Source of the DNA: an uncultured Porphyromonadaceae bacterium
GTDB lineage: Bacteria; Bacteroidota; Bacteroidia; Bacteroidales; Muribaculaceae
Assembly: GCA_900544305.1 (NCBI GenBank)
Contig: UQUV01000013.1
Span: forward strand, 1 to 64,000
Reading direction: 5' to 3'
DNA: 64,000 bases
The position numbers and the translations under genes were made by a program. Shown in pieces: positions 1-8,912 of the stretch. Each line of letters starts with the position of its first letter. The first letter of the stretch is position 1. The notes beneath the pieces were generated by a model that was not told where the DNA came from, did not search any database, and was given only the letters and a program-made list of their open reading frames with translations.

Positions 1-40
1 CCCAAAGTTGTAACAGTTTTTAACTCTCCAACTTTTTGGG
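1..40. other. Hairpin at the left edge
   Basis: CCCAAAGTTG at 1-10 can pair with CAAC (29-32) and TTTGGG (35-40) across a two-base bulge. It could be the terminator of a gene to the left of the window or the end of a mobile element; neither can be decided because the flank is missing. Confidence 0.3.
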
Positions 41-173
41 TGCAGTTCATCTTAGGTGAGCATAGGCTAACGCGGTGATTATATTGCATTTGAATTTCCG
101 ACAGAAGAGCAGAAAGGACATAATTGGGGTTAGCGGTTCGCGTAGCTCTGTAAACTGTAAGCCAACTAACCTA

Positions 174-204
174 TTTGATATATTGTAAGAAAATTCTATA
201 TTTG
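174..204 (+). promoter_or_regulatory. Bacteroidota-type promoter for the 243 regulator gene
   Basis: TTTG at 174-177 and TATATTTG at 197-204 are separated by 19 nt, matching the Bacteroidota -33 TTTG / -7 TAnnTTTG pattern. The predicted transcription start is near 209, giving a leader of about 34 nt before the ATG at 243. Confidence 0.7.
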
Positions 205-242
205 TAGTACAGTGTCATAACGCCGTTATTTAACCTGAAACT

Positions 243-1907
243 ATGAAAAAACTGCTATATGTTTTCTTGCTGTTTGCGTTGTGTGTTGTCGGATGTTCGC
301 GAAAGGTCGACAGCCGTCTGGTGTTGGCCGACAGTCTGGTAGAAAACCGACCCGACAGCGCTTATGTCATACTGCGTTCCGTCAATCCCGACAGCCTTTC
401 CGGCGGGGAGAACCGCGCGCTCTACAGTTTGCTGATGTCGCAAGCGATGTATAAATGTAATGTCCGTGCAAAAAATGATTCGCTAATCAATATAGCCGTG
501 GACTATTATAAATCAACGGATAACAGGGCGAACTATGCGCGTTCCCTTCTGTTCAAGGGAGCCGTTCTCTACGAAATGGGGGAAAAAGAGGAGGCGTTGC
601 GTTTCTACAAGCAGGCAGAGTCGGTGGCTGATACATCCAATTATGATTTTATCGGCTATGTCAATCTTCGTATGGCCGAAGTCTATTCTCATTCATATAT
701 TCAGAATCAGGAGCATATTCCCAAATTGCGGAAGGCATTGTCCAATTATAAAAAGTCTGGCAATACGAAATATCAGCTATCTTGTCTTTCGGGCCTTTCT
801 TCCAGTTTTCGAGTCCATAATATGGACAGTGCCTACTACTATATGGATATAATGGCTGATTTGGCGAGAACTGTTGGCGACAGTGTGAAATTGTATATGG
901 CATTGGCGACAAAGGCCCGTGCTTATGAGTCGGAGAATAAGGATCGTGAGGCGATAGCGATAGGGCGTCCGGTCAGCCGGTTTCAGGAAAAAATACCGTT
1001 GGTTGCAAATGTTAACTACGACTTGTGCCGTGCTTATGCCAAAATCGGGAATCTGGATTCTTCCTTATATTTTTTCCGCAAGCTGCCGACGGAAAATCTC
1101 TCGGATCGCGAACGGTTGTTTAGGCTGATGGCAGAAACCAAAATCGCCTTAGCTCAAGAAGATTATAAAAAAGCATACCAGTGTAAGGACCATTCAAGTA
1201 AATTGGCGGATACGATCATCGAAAATGCCCGACAGATGGAACTGTTTGAAACAGAAAAGCGTTTCGACCGTCAGCAACTTTTGCTGCAGAACATCAGCCT
1301 TAAAAAGGGAAAGACATTCGCCTATTTCATTACTGCTGTTATTGCTATTATTTTATTGCTCGGATGGATTTGTTGGCTGAAACGCAAAGCCAAGATTCGC
1401 GAGCAACAGTTGCTTATCGAGCAGTTGCAAACGGTTGTCTCCACATCGCAAAATATTATTAACGACAAGTCGCATGATGCCATGATGTTGCAAGGCATTT
1501 TGTCGCAAGTGATTGACAATATCCGATATTTTATAGACCTTTCCTATCGCTACAATCAGCAGCCGGGCATTTTTTTCAATAAATTCAAGGATCGTATAAA
1601 GAAAACCCGACTTCCGGATGATTTCTGGAAGGATTTTCAGTATTTTGTCAACTCAAAATACGGCAATATTTTGTCCCGACTCAAGAAGCGGTGCCCCGAT
1701 TTGTCGGACGACGAACTGCACATTGTTGGCTTGATGTGTTGCGGTTATTCCTATATTGAAATAGCCATTTGTATGGGATATACAAATCCGAACTATGTCA
1801 GCACGAAAAAACTGCGTATTTCAAAAAAATTGGGAATCTCAGAGCCGTTAAAAGAATTTATCGCTCACTTTGTAGACAATGCCGAATCTTCAACCCCTGA
1901 AAAATAG
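243..1907 (+). CDS. Membrane-tethered TPR protein with C-terminal HTH (lipoprotein regulator)
   Basis: A 554-aa protein with a lipoprotein signal ending in VVGC (Cys18), a helical TPR-like region (about 25-350), one membrane segment (about 360-380), a basic/coiled linker and a C-terminal helix-turn-helix of LuxR type (about 489-545, containing DDELHIVGL and YIEIAICMGYTNPNYVSTKK). This layout is typical of Bacteroidales TPR regulators that place a sensor outside the inner membrane and the DNA-binding part in the cytoplasm. The ligand is unknown. It has its own promoter and precedes a run of secreted-protein genes (2143-6474), which it may control; that is inference from position. A second regulator of similar plan is at 18978. 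Confidence 0.75.
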   Translation: MKKLLYVFLLFALCVVGCSRKVDSRLVLADSLVENRPDSAYVILRSVNPDSLSGGENRALYSLLMSQAMYKCNVRAKNDSLINIAVDYYKSTDNRANYARSLLFKGAVLYEMGEKEEALRFYKQAESVADTSNYDFIGYVNLRMAEVYSHSYIQNQEHIPKLRKALSNYKKSGNTKYQLSCLSGLSSSFRVHNMDSAYYYMDIMADLARTVGDSVKLYMALATKARAYESENKDREAIAIGRPVSRFQEKIPLVANVNYDLCRAYAKIGNLDSSLYFFRKLPTENLSDRERLFRLMAETKIALAQEDYKKAYQCKDHSSKLADTIIENARQMELFETEKRFDRQQLLLQNISLKKGKTFAYFITAVIAIILLLGWICWLKRKAKIREQQLLIEQLQTVVSTSQNIINDKSHDAMMLQGILSQVIDNIRYFIDLSYRYNQQPGIFFNKFKDRIKKTRLPDDFWKDFQYFVNSKYGNILSRLKKRCPDLSDDELHIVGLMCCGYSYIEIAICMGYTNPNYVSTKKLRISKKLGISEPLKEFIAHFVDNAESSTPEK

Positions 1908-2012
1908 CTTGATTTGTAGAAGTGTAAAAATATTTTTTTAATCAATTGGTTATTAGTGTTTTAATGACAAGATGATTTATGCCGATTTGTGACCGTTTAT
2001 AGGCAAGTTTGG

Positions 2013-2020
2013 TATATTTG
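2013..2020 (+). promoter_or_regulatory. TAnnTTTG promoter box upstream of 2143
   Basis: TATATTTG sits 122 nt before the ATG at 2143. A TTTG at 1986-1989 is slightly far (23 nt) for the -33 element. Transcription would start near 2025, giving a leader of about 118 nt. Confidence 0.5.
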
Positions 2021-2142
2021 TAATGCATTGGGTACAACTGGGCATTGTCAGGTTGAGATAATGTGTTTCTGTTTGTCATGTGTTTGTATTCTTAATGTTT
2101 GCATAATATTGTCAGTGTGTGTTTTAACTTTAATATATTACT

Positions 2143-2493
2143 ATGAGAAAAGTCTTAACTTTATTACTGTTTTTGTCTGTCATCAATTTGCATTCTTTTG
2201 CAGAAGGTGAAGGATTGGTGTATTTTGAGACATATGGTTTTGATAAAATCGAAGCCCCCATTCCGATAGGCTTCTATGAAAATGAAAGTAAAACATTAAC
2301 CATTCAGTTCACTTCAGCAGACGGTTATTTTGTGTTTGTTACAGATCCGACTGGTAATATTGTTCTTCGTGAGCCTTTAAAAACTGACGGAAGTCGAAAC
2401 ACCATAAAACTGACAATATTGGATAGTGGTCTGTATTTTGTGTTTTTAGAAAGCACAACAAACCGCTTTATTGGAAAAATTTTCATTGATTAA
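2143..2493 (+). CDS. Small secreted protein, DUF3244-like
   Basis: A 116-aa protein with a clear signal peptide (MRKVLTLLLFLSVINLHSFA) and a predicted all-beta mature part of about 95 residues ending in SGLYFVFLESTTNRFIGKIFID-like strands. Size, layout and the 'GLYFV' ending resemble DUF3244 proteins of Bacteroidales, which have an immunoglobulin-like fold and also resemble the tail half of T9SS sorting domains. It lies 66 nt before the large cargo gene and may be co-transcribed with it. Its function is not known. Confidence 0.6.
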   Translation: MRKVLTLLLFLSVINLHSFAEGEGLVYFETYGFDKIEAPIPIGFYENESKTLTIQFTSADGYFVFVTDPTGNIVLREPLKTDGSRNTIKLTILDSGLYFVFLESTTNRFIGKIFID

Positions 2494-2559
2494 GTTTTTA
2501 TAAACTTTATCAGTAGTAATCTTAGTATCGGCTAATCACATTTAATACTCTAAAATACA

Positions 2560-5500
2560 ATGAAAAACGTGAGAATCTTAATGCTGTTTGTATTTGCTCT
2601 TATAGGGCTGGCAGCTAATGGTGAGAGTTCGGAAACAAAAACTTTCCGAGAAGAAATTGATGAAATCTTCAGTGAGTTTGACAAAGAACAAGTGCCTACG
2701 GGCATTCTTTCGGAGTATGGAGTAGCATTGGTCTATCCTGATAATTTTGACGGCGGAGAGCCAAACGACTCCAACTGGGTGGACGCGAAAACCTGGGAGT
2801 TGCTGTATGACGGTTTGTACGATTCTCAAATCAATTCAAAAAGCAGTCTTCCGGCTACGGAGACTGTTATAAATACAATCCAACAGAAGGGAGCTGCTAT
2901 TATGTGTATCCGATACAATACAATCGTGCCGGATGCCGTAGAAAAAGGGTTGGTTACAATCGACAATGACCGAATTAAAATTGTACCGGGAAAGAATCCT
3001 TTTGAAGAACAGATCTGCTTTGCTGTTAACCCGAATTTGTCCGGCTCACGTTTGGTGTTTGACAAAGAAAATTTCTATACGAATATGTCGGAGAACATCA
3101 GTAAAATTGAGTACAGCACCGATAAAGGGCAGACCTATCGTGCTATAGGATGGGGAAATGAGGTAATACTGCCGATTATTTCAAATCGTGACAATATATT
3201 GATGTTTCGCATGACTTTTTCGGATGGTAGCGTCAGAATGTGCCGCTGTTTTGTACCAGGTGGTGAGATTGTAAAGCCTCCAGTTGTGTCCAATCCATGG
3301 AAAAAGGCAGCAGCTAATTTTGCTGAAATTCCGGCTGACGAAGATCAGAGTGGAGGAACCATACAAGTGATGTATATGACAGACGACATCAAACAATTCA
3401 TTCGTCCGCTGATAATTGTCGGCGATATTGATGTGGCTGCAATTGCTGGAGGTACCGGCGTGGATTTGAACATGTTGGGCAATACCTTGGGTGAGGATTT
3501 GGAACTTCTGCAACAGGCGTTCGACATTATATACATTAAATATAATGATAGCTTTGACGATTTGCTTAGAAATGGTGAATTCTTGCGGCGTGCATTAAAG
3601 GAAATAAACAGTAATCGTTTTCTTCTTTCGGACGATAGCTATATTATAGGTATGGGCATGGGAGGAGTCGTGGCACGTATTGCCTTGAACAAAATGGAAG
3701 AGGCAGGTGAAGACCACCAAGTTCAGAAATTCATTGCATTGAATTCTCCGTTCCGCGGATTCAATATCCCGGTCAGTTTGCAGACGATGATTTTTCAAGC
3801 CACTGATTTTATGACCATGGCGGTTGATAAGTATAATCGAAAAGAAATAAAAAATGCGCTAACTCCTATAAGGGATAACTTGTGGAAAATCCGTGATTTG
3901 TTTATTTCCAAAAAGGCGATACGCCAGCTTTGTGTATACAGTATAGATTATAGGAGGGAACAGACAACTTTTAACAATGAAGAACACGTAGAGTTGTTTT
4001 CAAACGAATTGGTTAATAAAAATCCAACTCAATGTGAAACAGTTGCCATATCATTTGGTAATTTGAACCATGAATTGTATCTTTCAAATTCTACATTGGT
4101 AGAATTAAATTTTGATATTCATGAATCGGTAGCAAAGTGGCTAGAAGTATTATTTAATTTTAATCTAAAAATGAACATCCGTTGTTTAGCATTGGGGAAT
4201 AGAGGGCATGTAAATAATATATATCAAGGAAATATGCACACATTTTGGAAAATAATTTCATTTATTAAGATTAAAAATTTAGAAAGCAATATATATTTAA
4301 ACAGTCTGCCGGACATGTATCCTGTGGATAGTGAATCTGGCGCATATTTGGATTTAAATATGATAAAACCGTATTTGCAGTCTTTTAGTGGAGTTATCTC
4401 TGTTGACGATCTGTTCAAAAAAGATAAATTCTGCTTTGTCCCTATGACAAGTGCGCTTGATATTCCTTACGGAACTCAATCCCTTTCAAATCCGGATGTT
4501 CCGTTTGACCGTTATTATACGATGGAAAACAATTATGCCTATACTGACTTTGCTCATATTGTAGCACCGTTAGCTTCGGAATTGGCACCGGTGGTGATGG
4601 CGGAAAAGACATCCGACATATTTGGCGACATTCAGGTGTTTGTCGACAATGTCCCTGCCATTCCCGGCATCAGTTGTACATGGCATTTTGACGAAAACAA
4701 ATTCAGGATAGTTTCTCAGCAAGGACTACAAGCTACTATCCGACCATTGGAATATGGAACAACCGACAAGATTTCAGCAACGGTTAAGCTGCCGTCGTAT
4801 ATTCTTGATTTTTCTTACACAACACCTAAACAAGAACTGGCAACAAAGCATATCTATATAAATGGGTCGGACTATATTTCGGAAGAAGCCGAGCTTTACA
4901 CATTGTCAGAACAGCTACCCGATAGTAGAGTTGAATGGATATCGTCTCCTAATATTGAAATTGAAGCAATTTCAGAAACTGAAGTCACAGCCAAAATAAT
5001 TGGCAATCATGACGAACCTTGGATTGAAGCGCAAATGATTGTGGAGGAAACGGATACTTGCCGCATCCACAAGGATTTGTACTCTCCGGAATTGGAACGG
5101 GTAGAGTTTGAAATCGTGCAAAGTTATTGGGACCAGGAAGCACTCACAGAAAATTATCTGCTAAAAATACATCACTATCCAGAAAATATCCCGGAAGTGT
5201 CGTTGTCTTACTGCTGGAACAATAATGTGGTGGATCCCAATAAAGCAGGAATTAGCATCCTTGGTGATGCCAAAATTGAAACAGAAGGTGATACTGGTTT
5301 CTGTGATTATGTAGTTGAGCTCGATACAACTATTACAGTGTATCCTCCTATTGTCAAACCTGCATCAGTGAATAATGATGGCCTTATTTTGGGTGCTGTT
5401 GGTCCGTCAATGGCATGGATTCGTATGCCAAGTGTTGATGTAGGGCAGGTTGCGAAAGGTTTTGTTTGGTGTACAGTTCGAGATTTAAACGACATTAGTA

Positions 5501-5820
5501 AAAGGGATTCAGTTTATGTGGAAGCTAAATGGTCGAAAGTGTATTCAATTTCTCCCAATCCGGCAAGCACCGTGCTGACGGTTTCCGAAGCAACTGCGCC
5601 GGATGGAATGATGAGGTCGGCAAGCAACGTTATCACTAATGAATCGCAAATTCGGATGGAATTTTACAACGGTCAGACGCTTGTCAAGTCGTTGATATTT
5701 GATGGCAGACAGTCGTCAATGAGCATCGATGTCGCTGACCTTCCCGAAGACATTTACTATCTTGTCATCATCAAAAATGGTGAAGCGGTTCAGCGTGAAA
5801 AAATTGTGATTGAACGATAG
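2560..5820 (+). CDS. Large secreted lipase-like protein with T9SS C-terminal domain; catalytic residues apparently lost
   Basis: A 1086-aa secreted protein: signal peptide (about 1-21), N-terminal region, alpha/beta-hydrolase-like core (about 280-420), a long beta-rich region, and a C-terminal block beginning YSISPNPASTVLTVS and ending in EDIYYLVIIKNGEAVQREKIVIER-like strands, as in type A T9SS sorting domains. In the core, IIGMGMGGVVARIAL aligns in style with the lipase elbow G-x-S-x-G-G, but the nucleophile position (residue 366) is Gly. The following 'DSPHxGANIP' motif of related Bacteroidota proteins reads NSPFRGFNIP here. This suggests a non-catalytic hydrolase fold exported to the surface. 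Only the motif reading supports the fold call; no structure was modelled. Confidence 0.6.
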   Translation: MKNVRILMLFVFALIGLAANGESSETKTFREEIDEIFSEFDKEQVPTGILSEYGVALVYPDNFDGGEPNDSNWVDAKTWELLYDGLYDSQINSKSSLPATETVINTIQQKGAAIMCIRYNTIVPDAVEKGLVTIDNDRIKIVPGKNPFEEQICFAVNPNLSGSRLVFDKENFYTNMSENISKIEYSTDKGQTYRAIGWGNEVILPIISNRDNILMFRMTFSDGSVRMCRCFVPGGEIVKPPVVSNPWKKAAANFAEIPADEDQSGGTIQVMYMTDDIKQFIRPLIIVGDIDVAAIAGGTGVDLNMLGNTLGEDLELLQQAFDIIYIKYNDSFDDLLRNGEFLRRALKEINSNRFLLSDDSYIIGMGMGGVVARIALNKMEEAGEDHQVQKFIALNSPFRGFNIPVSLQTMIFQATDFMTMAVDKYNRKEIKNALTPIRDNLWKIRDLFISKKAIRQLCVYSIDYRREQTTFNNEEHVELFSNELVNKNPTQCETVAISFGNLNHELYLSNSTLVELNFDIHESVAKWLEVLFNFNLKMNIRCLALGNRGHVNNIYQGNMHTFWKIISFIKIKNLESNIYLNSLPDMYPVDSESGAYLDLNMIKPYLQSFSGVISVDDLFKKDKFCFVPMTSALDIPYGTQSLSNPDVPFDRYYTMENNYAYTDFAHIVAPLASELAPVVMAEKTSDIFGDIQVFVDNVPAIPGISCTWHFDENKFRIVSQQGLQATIRPLEYGTTDKISATVKLPSYILDFSYTTPKQELATKHIYINGSDYISEEAELYTLSEQLPDSRVEWISSPNIEIEAISETEVTAKIIGNHDEPWIEAQMIVEETDTCRIHKDLYSPELERVEFEIVQSYWDQEALTENYLLKIHHYPENIPEVSLSYCWNNNVVDPNKAGISILGDAKIETEGDTGFCDYVVELDTTITVYPPIVKPASVNNDGLILGAVGPSMAWIRMPSVDVGQVAKGFVWCTVRDLNDISKRDSVYVEAKWSKVYSISPNPASTVLTVSEATAPDGMMRSASNVITNESQIRMEFYNGQTLVKSLIFDGRQSSMSIDVADLPEDIYYLVIIKNGEAVQREKIVIER

Positions 5821-5826
5821 AAATTG

Positions 5827-5869
5827 ATTTGCTTCCTGCATGCTGATAGCTGGCATGCAGGAAGCAAAT
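5827..5869 (+). terminator. Perfect 17-bp inverted repeat between 2560 and 5902 genes
   Basis: Arms ATTTGCTTCCTGCATGC at 5827-5843 and its exact complement at 5853-5869 enclose a 9-nt loop. It starts 7 nt after the stop codon of the cargo gene. No clean T-tract follows, so it may be a processing or mRNA-stability hairpin rather than a full terminator. Confidence 0.55.
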
Positions 5870-5901
5870 TAATGATTCAAAAAATCATAAAAAGAAAAAC
5901 T

Positions 5902-6474
5902 ATGAAAACAAGAATTTTATTATTGCTGTTAGCGGTATTGGCTTCGCTACCGGCAGTGGCATATGAGCCTGCAGACAACGTTGGGTTGAGCCTCAAAGAG
6001 CAGCGCCGCACGCTGCGGGGGTATAAATGGAGTGTGGAAGCAAGTGCTGTTTTAAGGATAGGGGATGAGTGTGAAAAAACTTGGGATGGCGGCGATATAC
6101 AGATTCCGGTGGTATATTATAATAGTAGTGCTTTTTATCTGTCGACAACCCATGGCTACCAGTTTAACAATTATTTCTTTTTAGGTGGTGGTGTCGCATT
6201 GGGTTGTTATACGGATAGGCATGAATTTATGATGCCTGTCTATGCTGCATTCAGAGTCAATATTTTGAATAAGAAAGTCTCGCCCTATGTAGATGGGCGT
6301 GCAGGACTGTCATTCGGAAATTCTGTCGGAGCTTATAGTTCTATTGCATTGGGGTTACGAATAGCGATGGAGCGGAAAACGGGCTTGCTGATTGCGGCAG
6401 AATATGATGTAGGAGAATATGACATTCTTTTGTTTTCTAAAGGCTTGGGGTTGCGCATTGGTTATGAGTTTTAG
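5902..6474 (+). CDS. Small outer-membrane beta-barrel protein
   Basis: The reading frame is open from 5824, but the ATG at 5902 is preferred because it starts a standard signal peptide (MKTRILLLLLAVLASLPAVA). The mature part (about 170 aa) is made of alternating aromatic/hydrophobic strands (YYNSSAFYLSTTHGYQF, FFLGGGVALGCY, YVDGRAGLSFG) and ends in Phe, the usual outer-membrane insertion signal. The size fits an eight-stranded porin-like barrel (OmpA/OprF-type fold without the peptidoglycan domain). It follows the T9SS cargo gene, separated by a strong hairpin. Its function is unknown. Confidence 0.6.
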   Translation: MKTRILLLLLAVLASLPAVAYEPADNVGLSLKEQRRTLRGYKWSVEASAVLRIGDECEKTWDGGDIQIPVVYYNSSAFYLSTTHGYQFNNYFFLGGGVALGCYTDRHEFMMPVYAAFRVNILNKKVSPYVDGRAGLSFGNSVGAYSSIALGLRIAMERKTGLLIAAEYDVGEYDILLFSKGLGLRIGYEF

Positions 6475-6526
6475 CTGCTGGCTATTCAAACGATTTGATT
6501 GAAGTTTAAAGATAAGTTGCAAAATT

Positions 6527-6562
6527 AGCGGCAAGAGTAATTGGGAAATTGCTCTTGTCGCT
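6527..6562 (+). terminator. 16-bp hairpin after the barrel gene
   Basis: AGCGGCAAGAGTAATT at 6527-6542 pairs with 6547-6562 (two G-T wobbles) around a GGGA loop. The T-rich run that follows is weak. Confidence 0.5.
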
Positions 6563-6677
6563 GATTCTATGTTGTTTATGATTTGTTGTTGCAATCTTGT
6601 CTGGCGTTTTGGCTGATATCACATCCGGCATCTGTTTTTGCCGGGAAGGGGGAGGTTGAAAGGGGAAATAAACAAAA

Positions 6678-6705
6678 AACGACTCAACATTGCTGTTAAG
6701 TCGTT
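6678..6705 (-). terminator. Terminator of the tRNA-Pro transcript
   Basis: On the minus strand the hairpin (12-bp arms with one mismatch, 6678-6689 against 6694-6705) lies just past the tRNA 3' end and runs into a T-rich stretch (complement of the A-rich 6668-6679). Confidence 0.65.
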
Positions 6706-6710
6706 CATTG

Positions 6711-6785
6711 TCGGGGTACCAAGATTCGAACTTGGGACCCCCTGCTCCCAAAGCAGGTGCGCTAACCGGACTGCGCTACACCCCG
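6711..6785 (-). tRNA. tRNA-Pro (anticodon TGG)
   Basis: The minus strand folds as a full cloverleaf. The acceptor CGGGGTG pairs with TACCCCG (one G-T pair) and is followed by discriminator A at 6711. The anticodon arm is CCTGC-TTTGGGA-GCAGG with anticodon TGG, and the T arm is CCAAG-TTCGAAT-CTTGG. CCA is not encoded. It has its own promoter and terminator and so is a single-gene transcript. Confidence 0.95.
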
Positions 6786-6812
6786 AAGACATTTGCTTTC
6801 TCAAATGCTCTG

Positions 6813-6843
6813 CAAAGGTAGGGTGTTTTTATGTAACTGCCAA
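6813..6843 (-). promoter_or_regulatory. Promoter of tRNA-Pro
   Basis: On the minus strand TTG (6843-6841) is followed after 20 nt by TACCTTTG (6820-6813). Transcription would start near 6808, about 23 nt before the mature tRNA 5' end. Confidence 0.75.
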
Positions 6844-6981
6844 ATTTTTCGGCAACTTTTTTCGTAAAAAGATGAAAAAAGTGGATATTTGAGTGTTTTT
6901 GTCCATTTTTGAGGGACTGCTTGCCGGAATTGTCGGCAGTTATGATTAATTTTAGGGCATAAAAAGAATAATAGCTGCAAT

Positions 6982-7959
6982 ATGAAAAAAGTATTGGTGA
7001 CCGGTGCCGACGGTTTTATCGGCTCACACCTCACGGAGATGCTCCTTGCAGAGGGTTGTGAAGTGAAGGCTTTGAGTGTTTACAACTCGTTCAACTATTG
7101 GGGTTGGCTCGACGGCATGAAGCATGAGAACCTGGAAGTGCTGAACGGCGATGTGCGCGACCCGAATTTCTGTCGTGAGGCGGCTCGTGGCTGTGACACG
7201 ATTTTCCACCTTGCCGCACTGATTGCCATTCCTTACAGCTATGTGGCTCCCGACAGCTATGTGGACACAAATATCAAGGGCACGCTCAATATCTGTCAGG
7301 CGGCTCGTGATGCCGGAGTGGAACGGCTGATTGTCACCTCTACATCCGAAGTCTATGGTACGGCTCGTTATGTGCCTATCGACGAGAAACATCCGAAGCA
7401 GCCGCAGTCGCCTTATTCGGCTACGAAAATCGGAGCGGATGCGATTGCCGAGAGTTTCTACAATGCGTTCAATCTGCCGGTAGTGGTGGCTCGTCCGTTC
7501 AACACCTACGGTCCGCGCCAGTCGGCCCGTGCCATTATTCCTACCATCATCACGCAGATTGCCAACGGCGTGCGCGAAATAAAGGTGGGCGACCTGACAC
7601 CGACACGCGATTTCAACTATGTGAAGGATACTTGCCGCGGCTTTATCGCTCTTGCCCGTACCGCAGGAATTGAAGGTCAGGAAATCAACATTTGCAGCAA
7701 AAGTGAGATTTCGATGCAGGACACACTGAACCTCATAGCCGAACTGATGGGTGCCGACATTACCTGGGTGCAGGATCCGGCACGTATCCGTCCGAAAAAT
7801 TCGGAAGTGTTCCGCCTGTTCGGCGACAATACGAAAATCTGTAGCCTGACCGACTGGCGACCGCAGTTCTCGCTTGCCGACGGACTGAAGGAAACCATTG
7901 AATGGTTCTCCAATCCGGAAAATCTTGCCAAATACAAATACGATATCTATAACCGATGA
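6982..7959 (+). CDS. legB: LegB-like NAD-dependent 4,6-dehydratase (SDR family)
   Basis: A 325-aa extended short-chain dehydrogenase. It has the NAD-binding GADGFIGSH motif at the N-terminus, TSTSEVYG, and the catalytic Y145-x3-K149 (SPYSATK). Long stretches (YNSFNYWGWLD, LAALIAIPYSY, YVDTNIKGTLN, RPFNTYGPRQSARA) match the LegB type, which removes water from a UDP-activated amino sugar at the start of legionaminic acid synthesis. The next gene overlaps its stop codon by 4 nt, so the two are translationally coupled. The exact substrate is inferred from the family and from the NeuB-like synthase two genes downstream. Confidence 0.85.
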   Translation: MKKVLVTGADGFIGSHLTEMLLAEGCEVKALSVYNSFNYWGWLDGMKHENLEVLNGDVRDPNFCREAARGCDTIFHLAALIAIPYSYVAPDSYVDTNIKGTLNICQAARDAGVERLIVTSTSEVYGTARYVPIDEKHPKQPQSPYSATKIGADAIAESFYNAFNLPVVVARPFNTYGPRQSARAIIPTIITQIANGVREIKVGDLTPTRDFNYVKDTCRGFIALARTAGIEGQEINICSKSEISMQDTLNLIAELMGADITWVQDPARIRPKNSEVFRLFGDNTKICSLTDWRPQFSLADGLKETIEWFSNPENLAKYKYDIYNR

Positions 7960-8912
7960 ACGGAAAGGTCACGATATTGATGCTGGGCGGCGCGAAGCGC
8001 GTTTCGCTGGCGCGGCTGCTGAAGGAAGCAGGACGTCGGCGAGGTGTGGAAGTCGTTATCCTCAGCTATGAAATTATCCCGACAGTGCCTATCGCTTGTG
8101 AAGGACGCATTATTGCGGGTCGCCGCTGGCGTGATGCCGATGCGCTCGACCATTTGGCACAGACGGTGGCCGACGAGGCGGTCGACATCGTTCTGCCGTT
8201 TGTCGACGGTGCCATCGAGGTGGCTTCCCGACTGAAGGAACGCTGTCCGCAGGTGTTTGTTCCTGTGTCGCCGTTCGAGGTGGCGCATGCCATGTTCGAC
8301 AAGACAGAGGCAGCCGAACTCTTTGCCGAAGAAGGCATCTGCATACCGGCAACCTATACGCCTGACAATTGCCGCTTCCCGGCCATTATGAAGCCGCGTG
8401 AAGGATCGGCCTCAAAGGGTATTGTGGTGGTAAACAGCCGCGAGGAACTGGAGAAAGTGGGACATTTCGACCGTTATCTGATTCAGGAATACATTGCCGA
8501 CAGCGAAGAATATACGGTGGACTGCTATGTGTCGACGGTCGACGGCGAAGTACTGTGTGCCGTTCCGCGCATTCGTCTTTCTACATCCGGCGGCGAAGTC
8601 GACCGTACGGAGACACGCCGCATCGACGAACTTCTGGAGGCTTCCGACTCTATTTTGCGCCGATTGGGCTTCCGAGGACCTGTCACGTTGCAGTTCCTTT
8701 TCGACAAGGCTACGGGCCGCTATCTACTGATGGAAATCAATCCGCGGTTGGGCGGCGGTGTGGTATGCTCCATCCTTGCCGGAGCCGACATCCCGTCGAT
8801 GCTGCTTGCCGAAGCTGCCGGCGAAAAGGCAGAACCGTGCCGCAACTGGCGCGACCGTGCGCTCATGGCACGCTATTTCAGTGAAGTAATGTTTTTCAAC
8901 GATGAACAATAA
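7956..8912 (+). CDS. ATP-grasp domain protein (carbamoyl-phosphate-synthase-like)
   Basis: A 318-aa protein with an N-terminal pre-ATP-grasp Rossmann-like part (ILMLGGAKRVSLARLLKEAG) and an ATP-grasp core: the lysine segment FPAIMKPREGSASKGI, the hinge strand YLIQEYI, and the metal-binding end LLMEINPRLGGGV. ATP-grasp enzymes join a carboxylate to an amine or thiol through an acyl phosphate; the substrates here cannot be read from sequence. It overlaps the dehydratase by 4 nt and the synthase by 11 nt, so all three are almost certainly one operon. Ligation of a small acid to an amino sugar or nonulosonate is a possible role, by inference only. Confidence 0.8.
   Translation: MNGKVTILMLGGAKRVSLARLLKEAGRRRGVEVVILSYEIIPTVPIACEGRIIAGRRWRDADALDHLAQTVADEAVDIVLPFVDGAIEVASRLKERCPQVFVPVSPFEVAHAMFDKTEAAELFAEEGICIPATYTPDNCRFPAIMKPREGSASKGIVVVNSREELEKVGHFDRYLIQEYIADSEEYTVDCYVSTVDGEVLCAVPRIRLSTSGGEVDRTETRRIDELLEASDSILRRLGFRGPVTLQFLFDKATGRYLLMEINPRLGGGVVCSILAGADIPSMLLAEAAGEKAEPCRNWRDRALMARYFSEVMFFNDEQ

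Noticed and set aside
1..60. End of an insertion sequence at the left edge
   Set aside because: The hairpin near base 1 could be one, but no transposase, matching second end or target-site duplication is visible.
7947..8352. Several minus-strand frames across the ATP-grasp gene
   Set aside because: They are antisense shadows of a well-supported operon with overlapping genes.
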